In this document: positions 24,525-34,829 of the stretch, piece after piece
Layout: each line of letters begins with the position of its first letter
How positions within the stretch are numbered: position 1 is the stretch's first letter
Source: Siphonodentalium dalli
Taxonomy: Eukaryota; Mollusca; Scaphopoda; Gadilida; Siphonodentaliidae
Length of the DNA stretch: 64,000 bases
Assembly (NCBI GenBank): GCA_032622095.1
Contig: CP136068.1
Span: 49,718,443-49,782,442, forward strand
Direction: 5' to 3'
Program-made: the position numbers and the translations under genes
The notes under the pieces: generated by a model
Seen by the model: only the letters and a program-made list of their open reading frames with translations
The model's database searches: none
Told to the model about the DNA's origin: nothing

Positions 24525-25004
24525 GCTGATGGGGTCATTGTCACAAGGCTCCTGTCACATTCGTAGCCAGCTTTTTAAATCGATCACAAATGTAGCCAGT
24601 TTTTTTACGGCGATCACATTTGTAGCCAGCTTTTCATATTCATGCGAACCTCAATGAACAAGATCAGGTTAGTCTCATATTTCTGAGTTGATGAATGAAA
24701 AACAACATAAATTTTAATTTTATATTAGTTCATCTAAGAACCTGAGGTTTCCGATCAATGTCGTTAGATGCTCGAATTATATTCCAATATAAGTTGATAA
24801 ACGAAGTCAGTTTTGGAGCACGACGTCGATATTTTAGTCACGAACGCGATGACGTCATATTTCGCGCCATATAAAGCATGGAATTAGAAAAGCTGGCTAC
24901 GAATGTGATCGCCGGCGAAAAGCTGGCTACATTGCACATTTGTGATTGATTTAAAAAGCTGGCTACGAATGTGACCAGAGCCTTGTGACAATGACCCCAT
25001 CGGC
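24525..25004. mobile_element. 480-bp Mutator-like MITE, 9-bp TSD
   Basis: TIR GCTGATGGGGTCATTGTCAC / GTGACAATGACCCCATCGGC, with inner inverted AAAGCTGGCTACGAATGTGA copies. CAAATTAAA flanks at 24516-24524 and 25005-25013. A relative of the empty site lies at 25407-25430 (TCTTATTCACAAATATAAGG + GGTCC), with one copy of the target. Confidence 0.88.
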
Positions 25005-25013
25005 CAAATTAAA

Positions 25014-25670
25014 GGGGACCTCTGGGCATGCGTACAGACACTTGTGGGGACATTAGCAAATTCTTATCGCCGTTTTCAATGTCCGCAAAGGGACCTCTGC
25101 GAATAAAATTGATGAATTAAACCATTATTATTTATTATTCATTGAAGAATATGTATTAACTAGCCAGTATTGTGAATTACACCACTTTACTTCTTTCAGT
25201 TGTTTGTTTTGTTAATTTATAGAGGGACCTCCACGAATTATGAATGCAAGTTGAGGGACCACCGTGATTTAATTTGCGTGATCGGGACATCCGCGCACCT
25301 AGCTAGCATTCTACAGGAGTACTGGTATATATATAGTCGCAGGCTATAATGAATAATATTATTTAATGCACTGAATAACATCTATTCTGCATGTTTTATC
25401 ATGATCTTATTCACAAATATAAGGGGTCCTCCTGTCATATTCGGAGACATATAGGCCTATAGCAAATGTTTATCATCGTATTGATTGCGCTAAGTGAGCT
25501 ACACAGATATATTAGAACAAGCCACTATTATCAAAATACAGCTCAATTGACCTATACACACCCGTTCCTGATTTAAATTCAACTCTTTCGCCTATTAGGG
25601 ACCTCCATGAATTTGGGACTTCCGCAAACGGGGACCTACTGCAAATCATCAGACCAAATTTATATAGAGA
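25014..25670. other. Intergenic with scattered GGGACCTCC repeats
   Basis: Short phrases GGGACCTC(T/C)(G/A)CGAAT recur at about 25016, 25089, 25225, 25603 and 25640. No gene recognised. Confidence 0.45.
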
Positions 25671-25674
25671 GTAA

Positions 25675-25850
25675 TCAATTGGTTTCGATGATTACTAGAT
25701 CTAGATGATTACATGAAATAATTCATGTCGAGGGGAGCCCAGCTGCCGAGCTGGTAAAACCTGAGTGAGCGGAGCAAACAAGTGTTTTACCAATAGGACC
25801 CGGCCCCCGAGTGAATTATATCACGTAATCATCGATACCAATTGATTATT
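25675..25850. mobile_element. Palindromic MITE
   Basis: ATCAATTGGTTTCGATGATT at the left and AATCATCGATACCAATTGAT at the right. Inside, AATTCATGTCGAGGGG / CCCCGAGTGAATTATA and GAGCTGGTAAAAC / GTTTTACC. No coding. Confidence 0.7.
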
Positions 25851-27255
25851 CTGTTTATTACACACTTCCCTAAATTAACTAAAATGCACTAATTATAAAG
25901 ATATTAATATGTGACAAAATAGTCCCCGACCAACTGATCGCGAGCGATCACCAGGGATATAATTCACATGTGTGACGTTATCACTTTTATTTCACCCAGA
26001 AATCCTTATAAATCACGACTAAGTGTGTAATAAATATATGACATTTGACAATAGAATTAGAAATAGGAGAAATATATTTTTTTTTTATATCATAAATTAT
26101 TATGTCATAATTTGATTGATTACCTTCGCGTTTATGTCAATTGTATGTCCTATATTGTCTTACAAAGAATAATAATTAGCCTATTAAGTATTATATTTAT
26201 AGGGAATAAATGTATTGCAAAACAGCCTGCCACGTCGTCGTTTTGAAGCAACGTGGGCAAATAGAATTTCCACAAACTCGTTTTCCTCATGGGGAATTCC
26301 ATCATTCTATTTTTAAGTGGTTGGTGCAATATTGAGGAAATAAAAAGTGAAAAGGTGGAGAGAATTAAAGCAAAATAATAGTATACCACTTAAATATTGA
26401 TAATCTGGCTTCTTTGACAAGTTTAAAAACAAGATTTTGCTCAATGTTTTATTACGTTTTATCCGAAAATAGTAAAATGACCTAGCGTTGGTGACGAAAT
26501 GAACCGGCTCTGAGTTGCAATTTTTATGACAACCTTGTTTGAAAGTTTGCTTTTTCTCGTTTTCGCTACAACTTTTGGGTCAGTTTCAGCGCCTTTTATT
26601 GCGATAAATAGTTTCCATCATATCTTCGAGCAGACCATTGATGTTTCAATAACCTACCTGAACCTGGCAAGGTATCTACACATTTAAGGACGTGCGTTAT
26701 AGTCGTTATTGTGAGCTTGTTTTTTTTTATATCCCAGACCAAGTTCGAAGTTGGAGCGCGGGAACTGCTGTGCAACAGGTCTGTGAACAGGAGAAATGTA
26801 AAAATTCAGGTACAATAGATGAATTCAGCTATCCTAGCTGACTTCAGCTGTAGATGATACCATCCAGTCAGTATGTTTTATGCAACATAACAAAATTGGG
26901 AAAAAATAAATTAATTAGCACTGCAGACAGTGCAGTGTTGGGGGGGGGGGGGGGGGGGGGGGTTACACACTAGTTAATAATAATAGAAAACTGTTGTAGT
27001 CCGAGTCCAGTAAAAGGTGTACCGGTAGTTGGGATTTTTAATTTTGTTTATTGTCGTTAATATAATTCCAATAACAGTGAGTTTTGGTTTGACAATTACA
27101 AATAAAAGAAATTAAAAAGATATTTTGTAAGTCTTATAAAATATATTTAAAGTTATATTTCAACTTTTATCGACATTTTTCGTTCTCCAGCCCACTAAAA
27201 GTTGTACTGGTAGTTGGAATCAGCTGAGCCAGCCGCTGAGTCGCTAATTAGGTGC
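25851..27255. other. Intergenic; dispersed repeats and a poly-G run
   Basis: 26100-26320 is related to 1180-1400. A G run occupies 26940-26962. 27000-27145 is an inverted relative of 30455-30625 (CCAACTACACCTTTTACTGG type). No gene recognised. Confidence 0.5.
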
Positions 27256-27257
27256 TA

Positions 27258-27430
27258 ATTGGATTAAGTTAGTCCAACAAATTAGACGATTCGGAATAAG
27301 GCCTATTTTAATATTTGGACATTTATGTGGCCTTACTCCCTCATTAGAAGGAGTAATACAATCGTAAATGTCCAAATATAAAAATATGTATTAATCCGAA
27401 TAGTCTAATTTGTTGGACTAGGATTAAGTC
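27258..27430. mobile_element. Palindromic MITE, about 170 bp
   Basis: Arms GTCCAACAAATTAGACGATT and AGTCTAATTTGTTGGAC with inner TTTGGACATTTATG / CGTAAATGTCCAAA. GGATTAAGT lies outside both arms, a possible 9-bp target duplication. Confidence 0.7.
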
Positions 27431-27644
27431 AGTGGTGGGTTACATGAAGATCAAAGGGCAATTAAGTAGTGGGAATAAAAACAAACGACGGCTTTTGTTT
27501 AGGCCAAAACAAAATGAATGCATGTTTCCCGTACGTAACCCGACCGACTGTCTTCAAAACCCCCGACCCAAGTTCATTTTATTCGTTTTAAATAAAAAAA
27601 AAATCAATCTATAAACCGACCGACCGCACTGATATAAACCAAAC

Positions 27645-28023
27645 TACCCCGCTGGACAAAACAAGTGTCCATTGGCACCGCAGTGTATTTGCCGTTCGGT
27701 CGCGGTGTCAGAGTTTGTAACTGCAGTTGAGCACCGCGGCCGAACGGCAAGTACACTGCAGCCGAGCGGCAAGTACACCATGGCCGAAAGGCAACTACAA
27801 CGCGGCCGAATGGCATGTACATCGTGGTTAGATTTCGGGTTTGTATCATCTTTTTTCAGTTTAATGAACGTACACCGCTGCAACTACACCATGGCCAAAT
27901 GGCAAGTACACCGCAGCCCAACTGTTGTTAGCCGGTGGAGCCGCAGTGTAGTTGCATTTCGGCCGCGGTGGCAACGCTAACCGCACCGCGGTTAAGTGGA
28001 CACTTGTTTTGTCCAGCAGGGTA
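27645..28023. mobile_element. TA-flanked TIR element with internal minisatellite
   Basis: 27-bp inverted ends, one mismatch: TACCCCGCTGGACAAAACAA + GTGTCCA and TGGACACTTGTTTTGTCCAG + CAGGGTA. TA at both tips fits a mariner-type target. The inside is a tandem set of about 23-27-bp units (GGCAAGTACACCGCGGCCGA variants) on both sides of a short AT-rich core. Its open frames are artefacts. Confidence 0.85.
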
Positions 28024-29784
28024 TGTACGCGTGGTTCCATTTTATCTGATTCGAAATTCACCTCGCGAGATAAATGATATCTTTGATATATTTATATATT
28101 TTTCGCAAAGCCACATCGTCACTCTTCAAACAGATAGTCAAATTACGACCAGACGCAATACCGGAAGATTACAGGTTAGGCCAAAGAAAAAAGATAGTAT
28201 GTTTCCGTACATTGACCGACCCTAAAAATAACCTGCCGACCCTAAACTTTTTATTTATATTTTGAGAAAAGTCAAAATTTTCGCAATTTTAATTTCCTGA
28301 GAGTGGATCTCCTGCCTGCTTTATGTCTTGTTTGGGACTTATGGAACACTATCAACAGACATGGTGGTGTGTATCTGTATATATATATGTAAAGAGGTTA
28401 TCACCGCATATATTAGGGGTATACATGTAGCTACTGTTTCCAAAAACCAGGCATGCTCGGTGGGCATACTGGCTACCCCCAGACAATGGGATATAGTCGT
28501 CACAATACAAGTACGGTATAATGGCAGTATTATTGGTAAAATTGTTATAAAAAGTTAGTGACATCAATTTTGTACCAAGTTTATAGCCAAATTTATGAAA
28601 ATGTGGTATGTGAATAATAAAAAACATACTTAAGCATGAAGTAAGTTTGATTTTTTATCAATATTAATGTATATTTCCACTGTGTTGATCAAGTAATACT
28701 TTCCCCACGGCACGGGTTGGCATTTTATGTCACTTTGGTCGAGGTAGTTCAATATTTCTGCAGCTGGATAAAAAATATCAAAATAAAATAAAAAAATAAA
28801 AATTCCCTACCTACCTACCCTAATTTTTCACTCTGTTACCGGAATTTCCGGAAACATACAATCTTTTTTCTTTGGCCTTACTGTTTCCTCTTCGCTGACC
28901 GGAAGCACGTGTTTGTGTTGATATGGAGTATTGTTGAGTGTATTTGAGCATAAAAGCTGTAGCCAGCTGTGACTTATAAGACATGCGCAGTAGGAAGCTA
29001 CAGCGGCCAGGGAAATGAATGGCGACTATCACTAAAGTAAACATTGTACCCCGACTCTGATAGGAGAATTTCTTATCGGGGAGATATTTTTTTTAATACT
29101 GCTCCCTGGGGACACATAATTGTCATTCCCATTTTGTTGGCATCAAACTAGATATTTTATATCTACGATATATTTACTCTTTGGTGAATAATTAAACTTA
29201 TTTCGTAAAAATATATATACCCGGTAATTATATCTTGTTTGCATATATCAGGTTTATCACCAATTTGTTGGTTGCTCGCATCATTGTATGTTGTTTGATG
29301 GTGGTTAGGCATGGCCCACACAAGACCATAAAAAAATAAAATGAAAAGCCTACCGCCTGCCCCTATTTTTTTTTTAGCTCGTTACAGGAAACACGCATTA
29401 ATTTTGTATTGGCCTTATTTAACAATATATGAAGGTTAATTAGCAATTTTAAAGATTACTCGTTAGGAGAAAGAAAGTGTGTGGCCCTGAAGAGGGCCTT
29501 TTTTATCTTGACTTTCATCTTCTTCGCTGTGAACTGCACCTGAAATGATTAACTTGAAAAACATCAATAACACCTGAAATAAAACGTGATATTAATATAT
29601 ATGTCATGTATCGTTCCGCTTTTGTATTGTTTGAATGCTTCCCACTTTTGTATATACGCACATCCGGCATCTTGAATAAAACATCTATCGAGATCAAGAT
29701 ATTGAGATAAAGTATGCAGTTCTAACAAAGAAAAGTAACAGTAACTCTAGACACACTTATACAAATTCGGCAAATGTTGTTGAT
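28024..29784. other. Intergenic with dispersed repeat pair
   Basis: 28160-28260 and 28790-28890 are inverted relatives (AGGCCAAAGAAAAAAGAT, TATGTTTCCG, ACCGACC/CCTACC). 27480-27570 and 29330-29425 are further members. No gene recognised. Confidence 0.45.
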
Positions 29785-30153
29785 GTGAAAAATTCCGACT
29801 CAGATACCAACGAAGAAACGCATTGGTTGTATCGGGTGAACGAAAATAAAATTGAGCCAATTATTGTTGATGTAAAAATACATGGAAAAATGGTAGAGAT
29901 GGAATTGGACACTGGTGCTTCGGTATCGTTGATGGACAGAGATGCATACCAGAAATTAACGGGAAAAGTTCATTTTGAAAAGACGCAGATGAAATTAAAA
30001 ACATATACAGGGTCCAGGGATTTTTTTAGGTGTCCTCAGGGTCCGGTAAACGGCCCCATTCCCAATGGGAAAAAGGCACCTTTATTCCCAATTTTCAACC
30101 ACCAAATTCCCAATTGCAGGCAGGTATATAATATCATCGGATTTATTGAATAA
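29785..30153 (+). pseudogene. Ty3/Gypsy aspartic protease fragment
   Basis: The first 70 codons read EPIIVDVKIHGKMVEMELDT then GASVSLMDRDAYQKLTG and FEKTQMKLKTYTG. This is the N-terminal half of a Gypsy retropepsin with intact catalytic DTG, the flap-side YxxL helix and a KLKTYTG strand. The family then continues into the second half and the reverse transcriptase. Here it is replaced after TYTG by unrelated sequence (PQGPVNGPIPNGKK) and a stop, so the copy is truncated. No long terminal repeat is visible nearby. Confidence 0.75.
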
Positions 30154-30940
30154 TTATCAAAGTTTGACACTTATTATAGTAAATATGTCACTCGCTTGAG
30201 AGGAATTCCCACAAATAAACATAGCAGGGCGAGCTAGGTGTTTACCTCCCCGCATTCATTTGAAAGTGGCCGCATCCGACTTGTAAGCCAGTATATATTA
30301 CTTTCGCGCACGTGGTTGCTAGGATTATCTCATTATCAGGGGGACGCACCATGTTCTTCCAGAATACACATCCCCCCCGCATTCCGTTAAAAGTGGACTC
30401 ATCGGTTTACGATTAAGCCGTGTATCCATGACGTTTGCGCACGTTTTCAGCAGGATTATATAAGACTTACAAATTATTTTTTAAACTTCTTTTATTTGTA
30501 ATTGGCATAGCTTACCACAAACCACAACTCATCATTATTGGAATTATATTAACGACAATATACGAAATAGAAAATCCCAACTACACCTTTTACTGGGCTC
30601 GGGCTCGGACTCGGACTACAACTCTTAGTGTGTCCCCACAACAGGTCAACTTCAAGACCAATTTTTAATGGCGATTTCCATGCAATTGCAAATCTCCGGA
30701 TCAGAAGTTATTTATGAAGAAGTTGTCCAGGAACCAAATCAGGGATTACATTGTCATGATTGAACAGTCATTATATTAACTCGCAGGTGTGCCAGGTAAA
30801 TTAAATTTTTTTGCAATTAATTATTTTTTAGAATTTTTTTCTGGAATTATATCATGATATTGATAGATCATGCCTAGGTCAACATGACCGCTTTCGAAGA
30901 TTGCTGATTCCAGAGGGGTACGCACTTCGTTCATGACTGA
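30154..30940. other. Intergenic, dispersed repeat
   Basis: 30455-30625 is the inverted relative of 27000-27145. Nothing else recognised. Confidence 0.4.
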
Positions 30941-30945
30941 ACTAG

Positions 30946-31092
30946 ATCATGCCATGAATCTCTACTCTGGCTAACAGTGTAGGTAACGTCCGCAGAGATC
31001 ATATTCCACCAGTACTAAACCTGCAAACTTTTTGAAGTTTTGACAGGAACCTTATAAAGTCGAAAACATAATGCAGGGAATATATTTCTTAG
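30946..31092. mobile_element. Left arm of CTAGATCATGCCATG element, interrupted
   Basis: CTAGATCATGCCATGAATCT ... GCAGGGAATATATTTCTTAG, then the TTAA element. The other side lacks the matching right arm. Confidence 0.65.
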
Positions 31093-31556
31093 TTAACCCT
31101 TTACCCAACAAAACGGCCAAAAACGCCCAAATAAAGCTTCAACAGCCTAAAATATCTTCGGTCTGTCTCAATAACACCATACAAATATGGATATCATTGG
31201 AACCGGTTCATTGACCACATTGTGATGGTTACAGTTATGCCCTGTGCCAATGCATTCTCTTATATATGCGAGTCGACCATAGGTCGCCTCGCATATATAA
31301 GAGAATGCATTGGCCTAAAAAAATTCTTTTTTTCACACTTTTTACCATTTTTTCTTACATTCTTTAACAATTTTATAATTTTTTCTTACATTTTTTAACA
31401 ATTTTTATAATATTTTTCTACATTCTTTGACAATTTTATCATTTTTAATATGTTAAGCCAATGCATTCTCTTATATATGCGAGGCGACCTATGGTCGACT
31501 CGCATCTATAAGAGAATGCATTGGCACAGGGTCGTTCTGTTGGGGTAAAGGGTTAA
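31093..31556. mobile_element. 464-bp TTAA hairpin MITE
   Basis: TTAACCCTTTACCCAACA / TGTTGGGGTAAAGGGTTAA. Two hairpins with CCAATGCATTCTCTTATATA + TGCGAG loops. Nearly identical to 59340-59714, which lacks about 90 bp of the inner TTTTTACCATTTTTTCTTAC repeats. Confidence 0.9.
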
Positions 31557-31572
31557 TATTATCCTATGTAGG

Positions 31573-31954
31573 CTAGATCATGCCATGAATCTCTACTCTG
31601 TCTAACGCCCGTATAGATCATATTCCACCAGTACAAAACCTGGGAACTTTTTGATGTTCTGACCCCTTCTGACAGGGAACTTTATAACATTGAACAAACA
31701 AAGCAGGAAATATATTTCTTTGTTTATATTTGTTCCTCGATAGTCAACTTCAAAGTATGGGGTGGTCCCAGCTCGAAATTGCAGTGAAATACATTATTAA
31801 GGAACAGATCATAACCAAGAAATATATTCCCCGCATTCTTTTTTCGACTTTATAAGGTTCCCTGTCAAACCTTTAAAAAGTTCCCAGGTTTTGTAATGGT
31901 GGAATATGATCTCTAAGGGCGTTAGACAGAGTAGAGATTCATGGCATGATCTAG
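31573..31954. mobile_element. Complete CTAGATCATGCCATG-family TIR element
   Basis: 382 bp; arms of about 130 bp beginning CTAGATCATGCCATGAATCT and ending AGATTCATGGCATGATCTAG. Inner inverted GGGAACTTTATAACATTGAA / TTCGACTTTATAAGGTTCCC. Noncoding. Confidence 0.85.
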
Positions 31955-32183
31955 AATTACATCTCATCATTCTCATGACCTACATTTAAAAAATCAACAT
32001 AATATTAAAAAATTAATATACCAATATTATAATGGAACAAAATCCAAATACCTGTTGTTTCCAATACCACATCAAGTCACACTCAGAAGCATGTGAAACT
32101 CTGTAACTTTTGCTCGAATCGCAGATTTGCATGGAAATCCCCATTCAAAATTGGTCACTTGACCTCCCCTTATTTTGAGAAAG

Positions 32184-32361
32184 TGCTGCCGCTCGGGCCT
32201 GCTCCTTCAGTCCTCGGGACTGATATTGGTAAAGCAATTATGATTTATACTGGTAGCGGAATCGTGTATGATGCTGCCGCTCGGACCCGCTCCTTCAGTC
32301 CTCGGGACTGGTATTGGTAAAGCAATTATGCGTTATACTGGTAGCGGAATCGTATACGATT
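32184..32361. repeat. 89-bp tandem duplication
   Basis: GCTGCCGCTCGG, GCTCCTTCAGTCCTCGGGAC and TACTGGTAGCGGAATCGT appear twice, at 32184 and 32273. Confidence 0.85.
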
Positions 32362-32548
32362 GTAAAGTTCAGATACCATACACGTGTACTATTTTAGCTC
32401 AACTTTACTTTGTAAAGTTTGAGCTATTGCCATGGCTTGGTATCCGTCGTTCATGTGCGCATGTGTGCTTCTGCCAACAATTTCTTTTAGCATGGGCTAC
32501 AAGTTGAACCTTTGGCTGGATCATTATGAAATTTGTCATACATGTAGC

Positions 32549-33366
32549 TAGAGATGGGCGGTTTTTAAATGTTAAGCTCGGTATCGGTATCGGTAAATTT
32601 TCGTCAATTTACCGCGGTATCGGTACGGTAATCAGAATTGCTATTAAATCACAAAACCAGAGCAGAAATTCCGGTAAATTGAAGTTTTTAACTGAACAAT
32701 AAACATGGAAATATGCCCACGGATATACTACATTCGCGACAATAGCTAAGTGAGGCAACACAATGACCCAAACAATTATTCAGTTAAGTGATATTCACAC
32801 ATCTCTTTGATCATTTATACGCAGGTCGTCGCACCGCTTTTGAAAAGAATAAGAGATTGCATGGCTACGATATCGTCAATTTCGTCACATTTTCGCGAGT
32901 GAATAGAATTCACAAATCGTAATCAATAGATGGATCTGTACTATTTTTTAGAAATTGAAAGTAGATTCTGATTCACTGTATAAATGAAATCGGACCTTAT
33001 TTCTGTTTATGCCGCTTGCATTTTCTAACAACTGCATTGATTGTTAGGCCCGTAACTAGGTCAGCCATCTGTGAGTTTTTATTCCTTTTGCTCGCCGCAA
33101 GGCCTGTCAAACTGATAAAAGGTCACGGTCTTTGTGATGGTTTGATGGATGTGTATAGTACTGAAATTAATTTTAATTAAAGTACCGGTGCCGAATCAAA
33201 ACTGTTTACTGAGAAACTTTACTCAATACGAAGACACACAAGTTGGCAACACATGAATAATTTCAGTACCGAAAATTCGGTATTTTTAGTTCTGATTCGG
33301 TACGGTAAATCGGTATTACGCTGATACCGATACCGCACGGTAAATACCGAGTACCGCCCATCTCTA
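32549..33366. mobile_element. 818-bp non-autonomous hAT element
   Basis: TAGAGATGGGCGGT / ACCGCCCATCTCTA termini, and an exact 8-bp target duplication CATGTAGC (32541-32548, 33367-33374). Subterminal GGTATCGGTA repeats on both sides. No transposase frame. Inserted in the 165-bp repeat family. Confidence 0.93.
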
Positions 33367-33483
33367 CATGTAGCTGTTAATTGACATTGACATGTAGCTC
33401 TAGGGGAATGAGTTATTTTGGGGTCATTCGGCAAAAAAACATGGCCGCCAGCGGCATTCTTGGATTTCAAAATTCAATCCATT

Positions 33484-34829
33484 CAGCCCTGGGAATTAAG
33501 GAAAATTTGCCTAGGCAATATTTTTGCCTAGGTGAAAGAAATCGGCCAAGGCAAAGACAGATTTTACCTAGGCAATTTTGCAACAATATTGCCATATCAA
33601 ATCAATATCATTCAATAATAACCTGAAGTGCTTAATTATTTTGGTTTTGTGATACATATATTATGGGTATCACAAAAAAAAGCAGGCTCCCTGACTATAT
33701 GTGTTAAGCATGATTTTTAATATTATTATCAGGGACCCAAGCCGCCCTTACAAACATGCAAATACATGGCTGTTTGAATACCATGGGTATATACAAATTA
33801 TTAGGGCTCCAACTCCCGTGCGGCATACATATATTTATAAATAAAATACTCAATATGGAACCATAGGTTATACCCCATTCTTATAGTGGAGTGTGCGCAT
33901 TGTTATTGATCTGTCTGACCGTCTGTCTGTCCATCTACTCGGTTTTGGTTTATGTGGGGTGGCTTTAAACATAGTATCAACTGTATAAACGGTCATTTGG
34001 TAATTGGGTTTTTTAACACAAGTACAGGTCGGGGCCGCGTGTTCGGTGACCGCCGGCCAAGTTCCACTATGTATTAGGGCCCTTTTCATTGGGTTTTCCT
34101 CCCATTTTCGTCCCCAGCATGTGAGGGCAGTGTATGTCCAAACTGATTCGACTAAATTACTGATCCGGGGTGCGGGTTGGGTTCGGGTTTGGGGTCCGCC
34201 GGGGGTTTCCGTGGGTGTTGTCGCATTGGGGTTATTAATTTTGGGTCAAAATAACACGCCCATATAAAGAGCGTTTAATTTATTAGTTTCTTTTTTACAC
34301 GGGAATATGGTAAAAATTGGTTAATCCAAGGAAGTCTAGACGTACTAGTATATTCTATGCCTTTGTTACTCTTATCCTGACAATTTGTAAACTGCCGCAA
34401 GGTAGACTGCTCTGGACATCACTAGTGAAGTTTCCACTATCGATGTTCAAGACAGGGGTGCCTCTATGATGTGGGGCCGGGATGCGAGCATCCACCTGCT
34501 CATATATTATGGGTATCACAAAACCAAAAAAAAAAAATCATCATATATATACATTCCACAAATCATCTCCAAAACTAGTGCCCTTATGGGTAGCTAGTTA
34601 ATGGCCCAGTGCCATGGAAACAATTTTAGGACAATATATGTATAAAAGAGTGATTTAAGGAAGTCATTATGGCTAAAGAGGTTCTATTTCTGATAAGACA
34701 CAAATCAATTTTAGTACTAGTAACCCAATGAACTTATTTTACCTTGGCATTATAATTGCCTAGGCAAACTGATTTTGCCTCTGCTTTTACCTAGGCATTG
34801 CCTATTGCCTAGGCTAATTCCCAGGGTTG
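33484..34829. mobile_element. 1.35-kb TIR element (CAGCCCTGGGAATT), hAT-like
   Basis: CAGCCCTGGGAATTAAGGAA at the left, CTAATTCCCAGGGTTG at the right, subterminal TTGCCTAGGCAA palindromes at both ends. ATCCATT flanks both sides (33477-33483, 34830-34836). TATTATGGGTATCACAAAA is directly repeated inside (33660, 34505), which may mark another nested insertion. No transposase seen. Confidence 0.8.

Noticed and set aside
27604..28225. Overlapping GC-rich frames on both strands
   Set aside because: They are translations of the minisatellite inside a TIR element.
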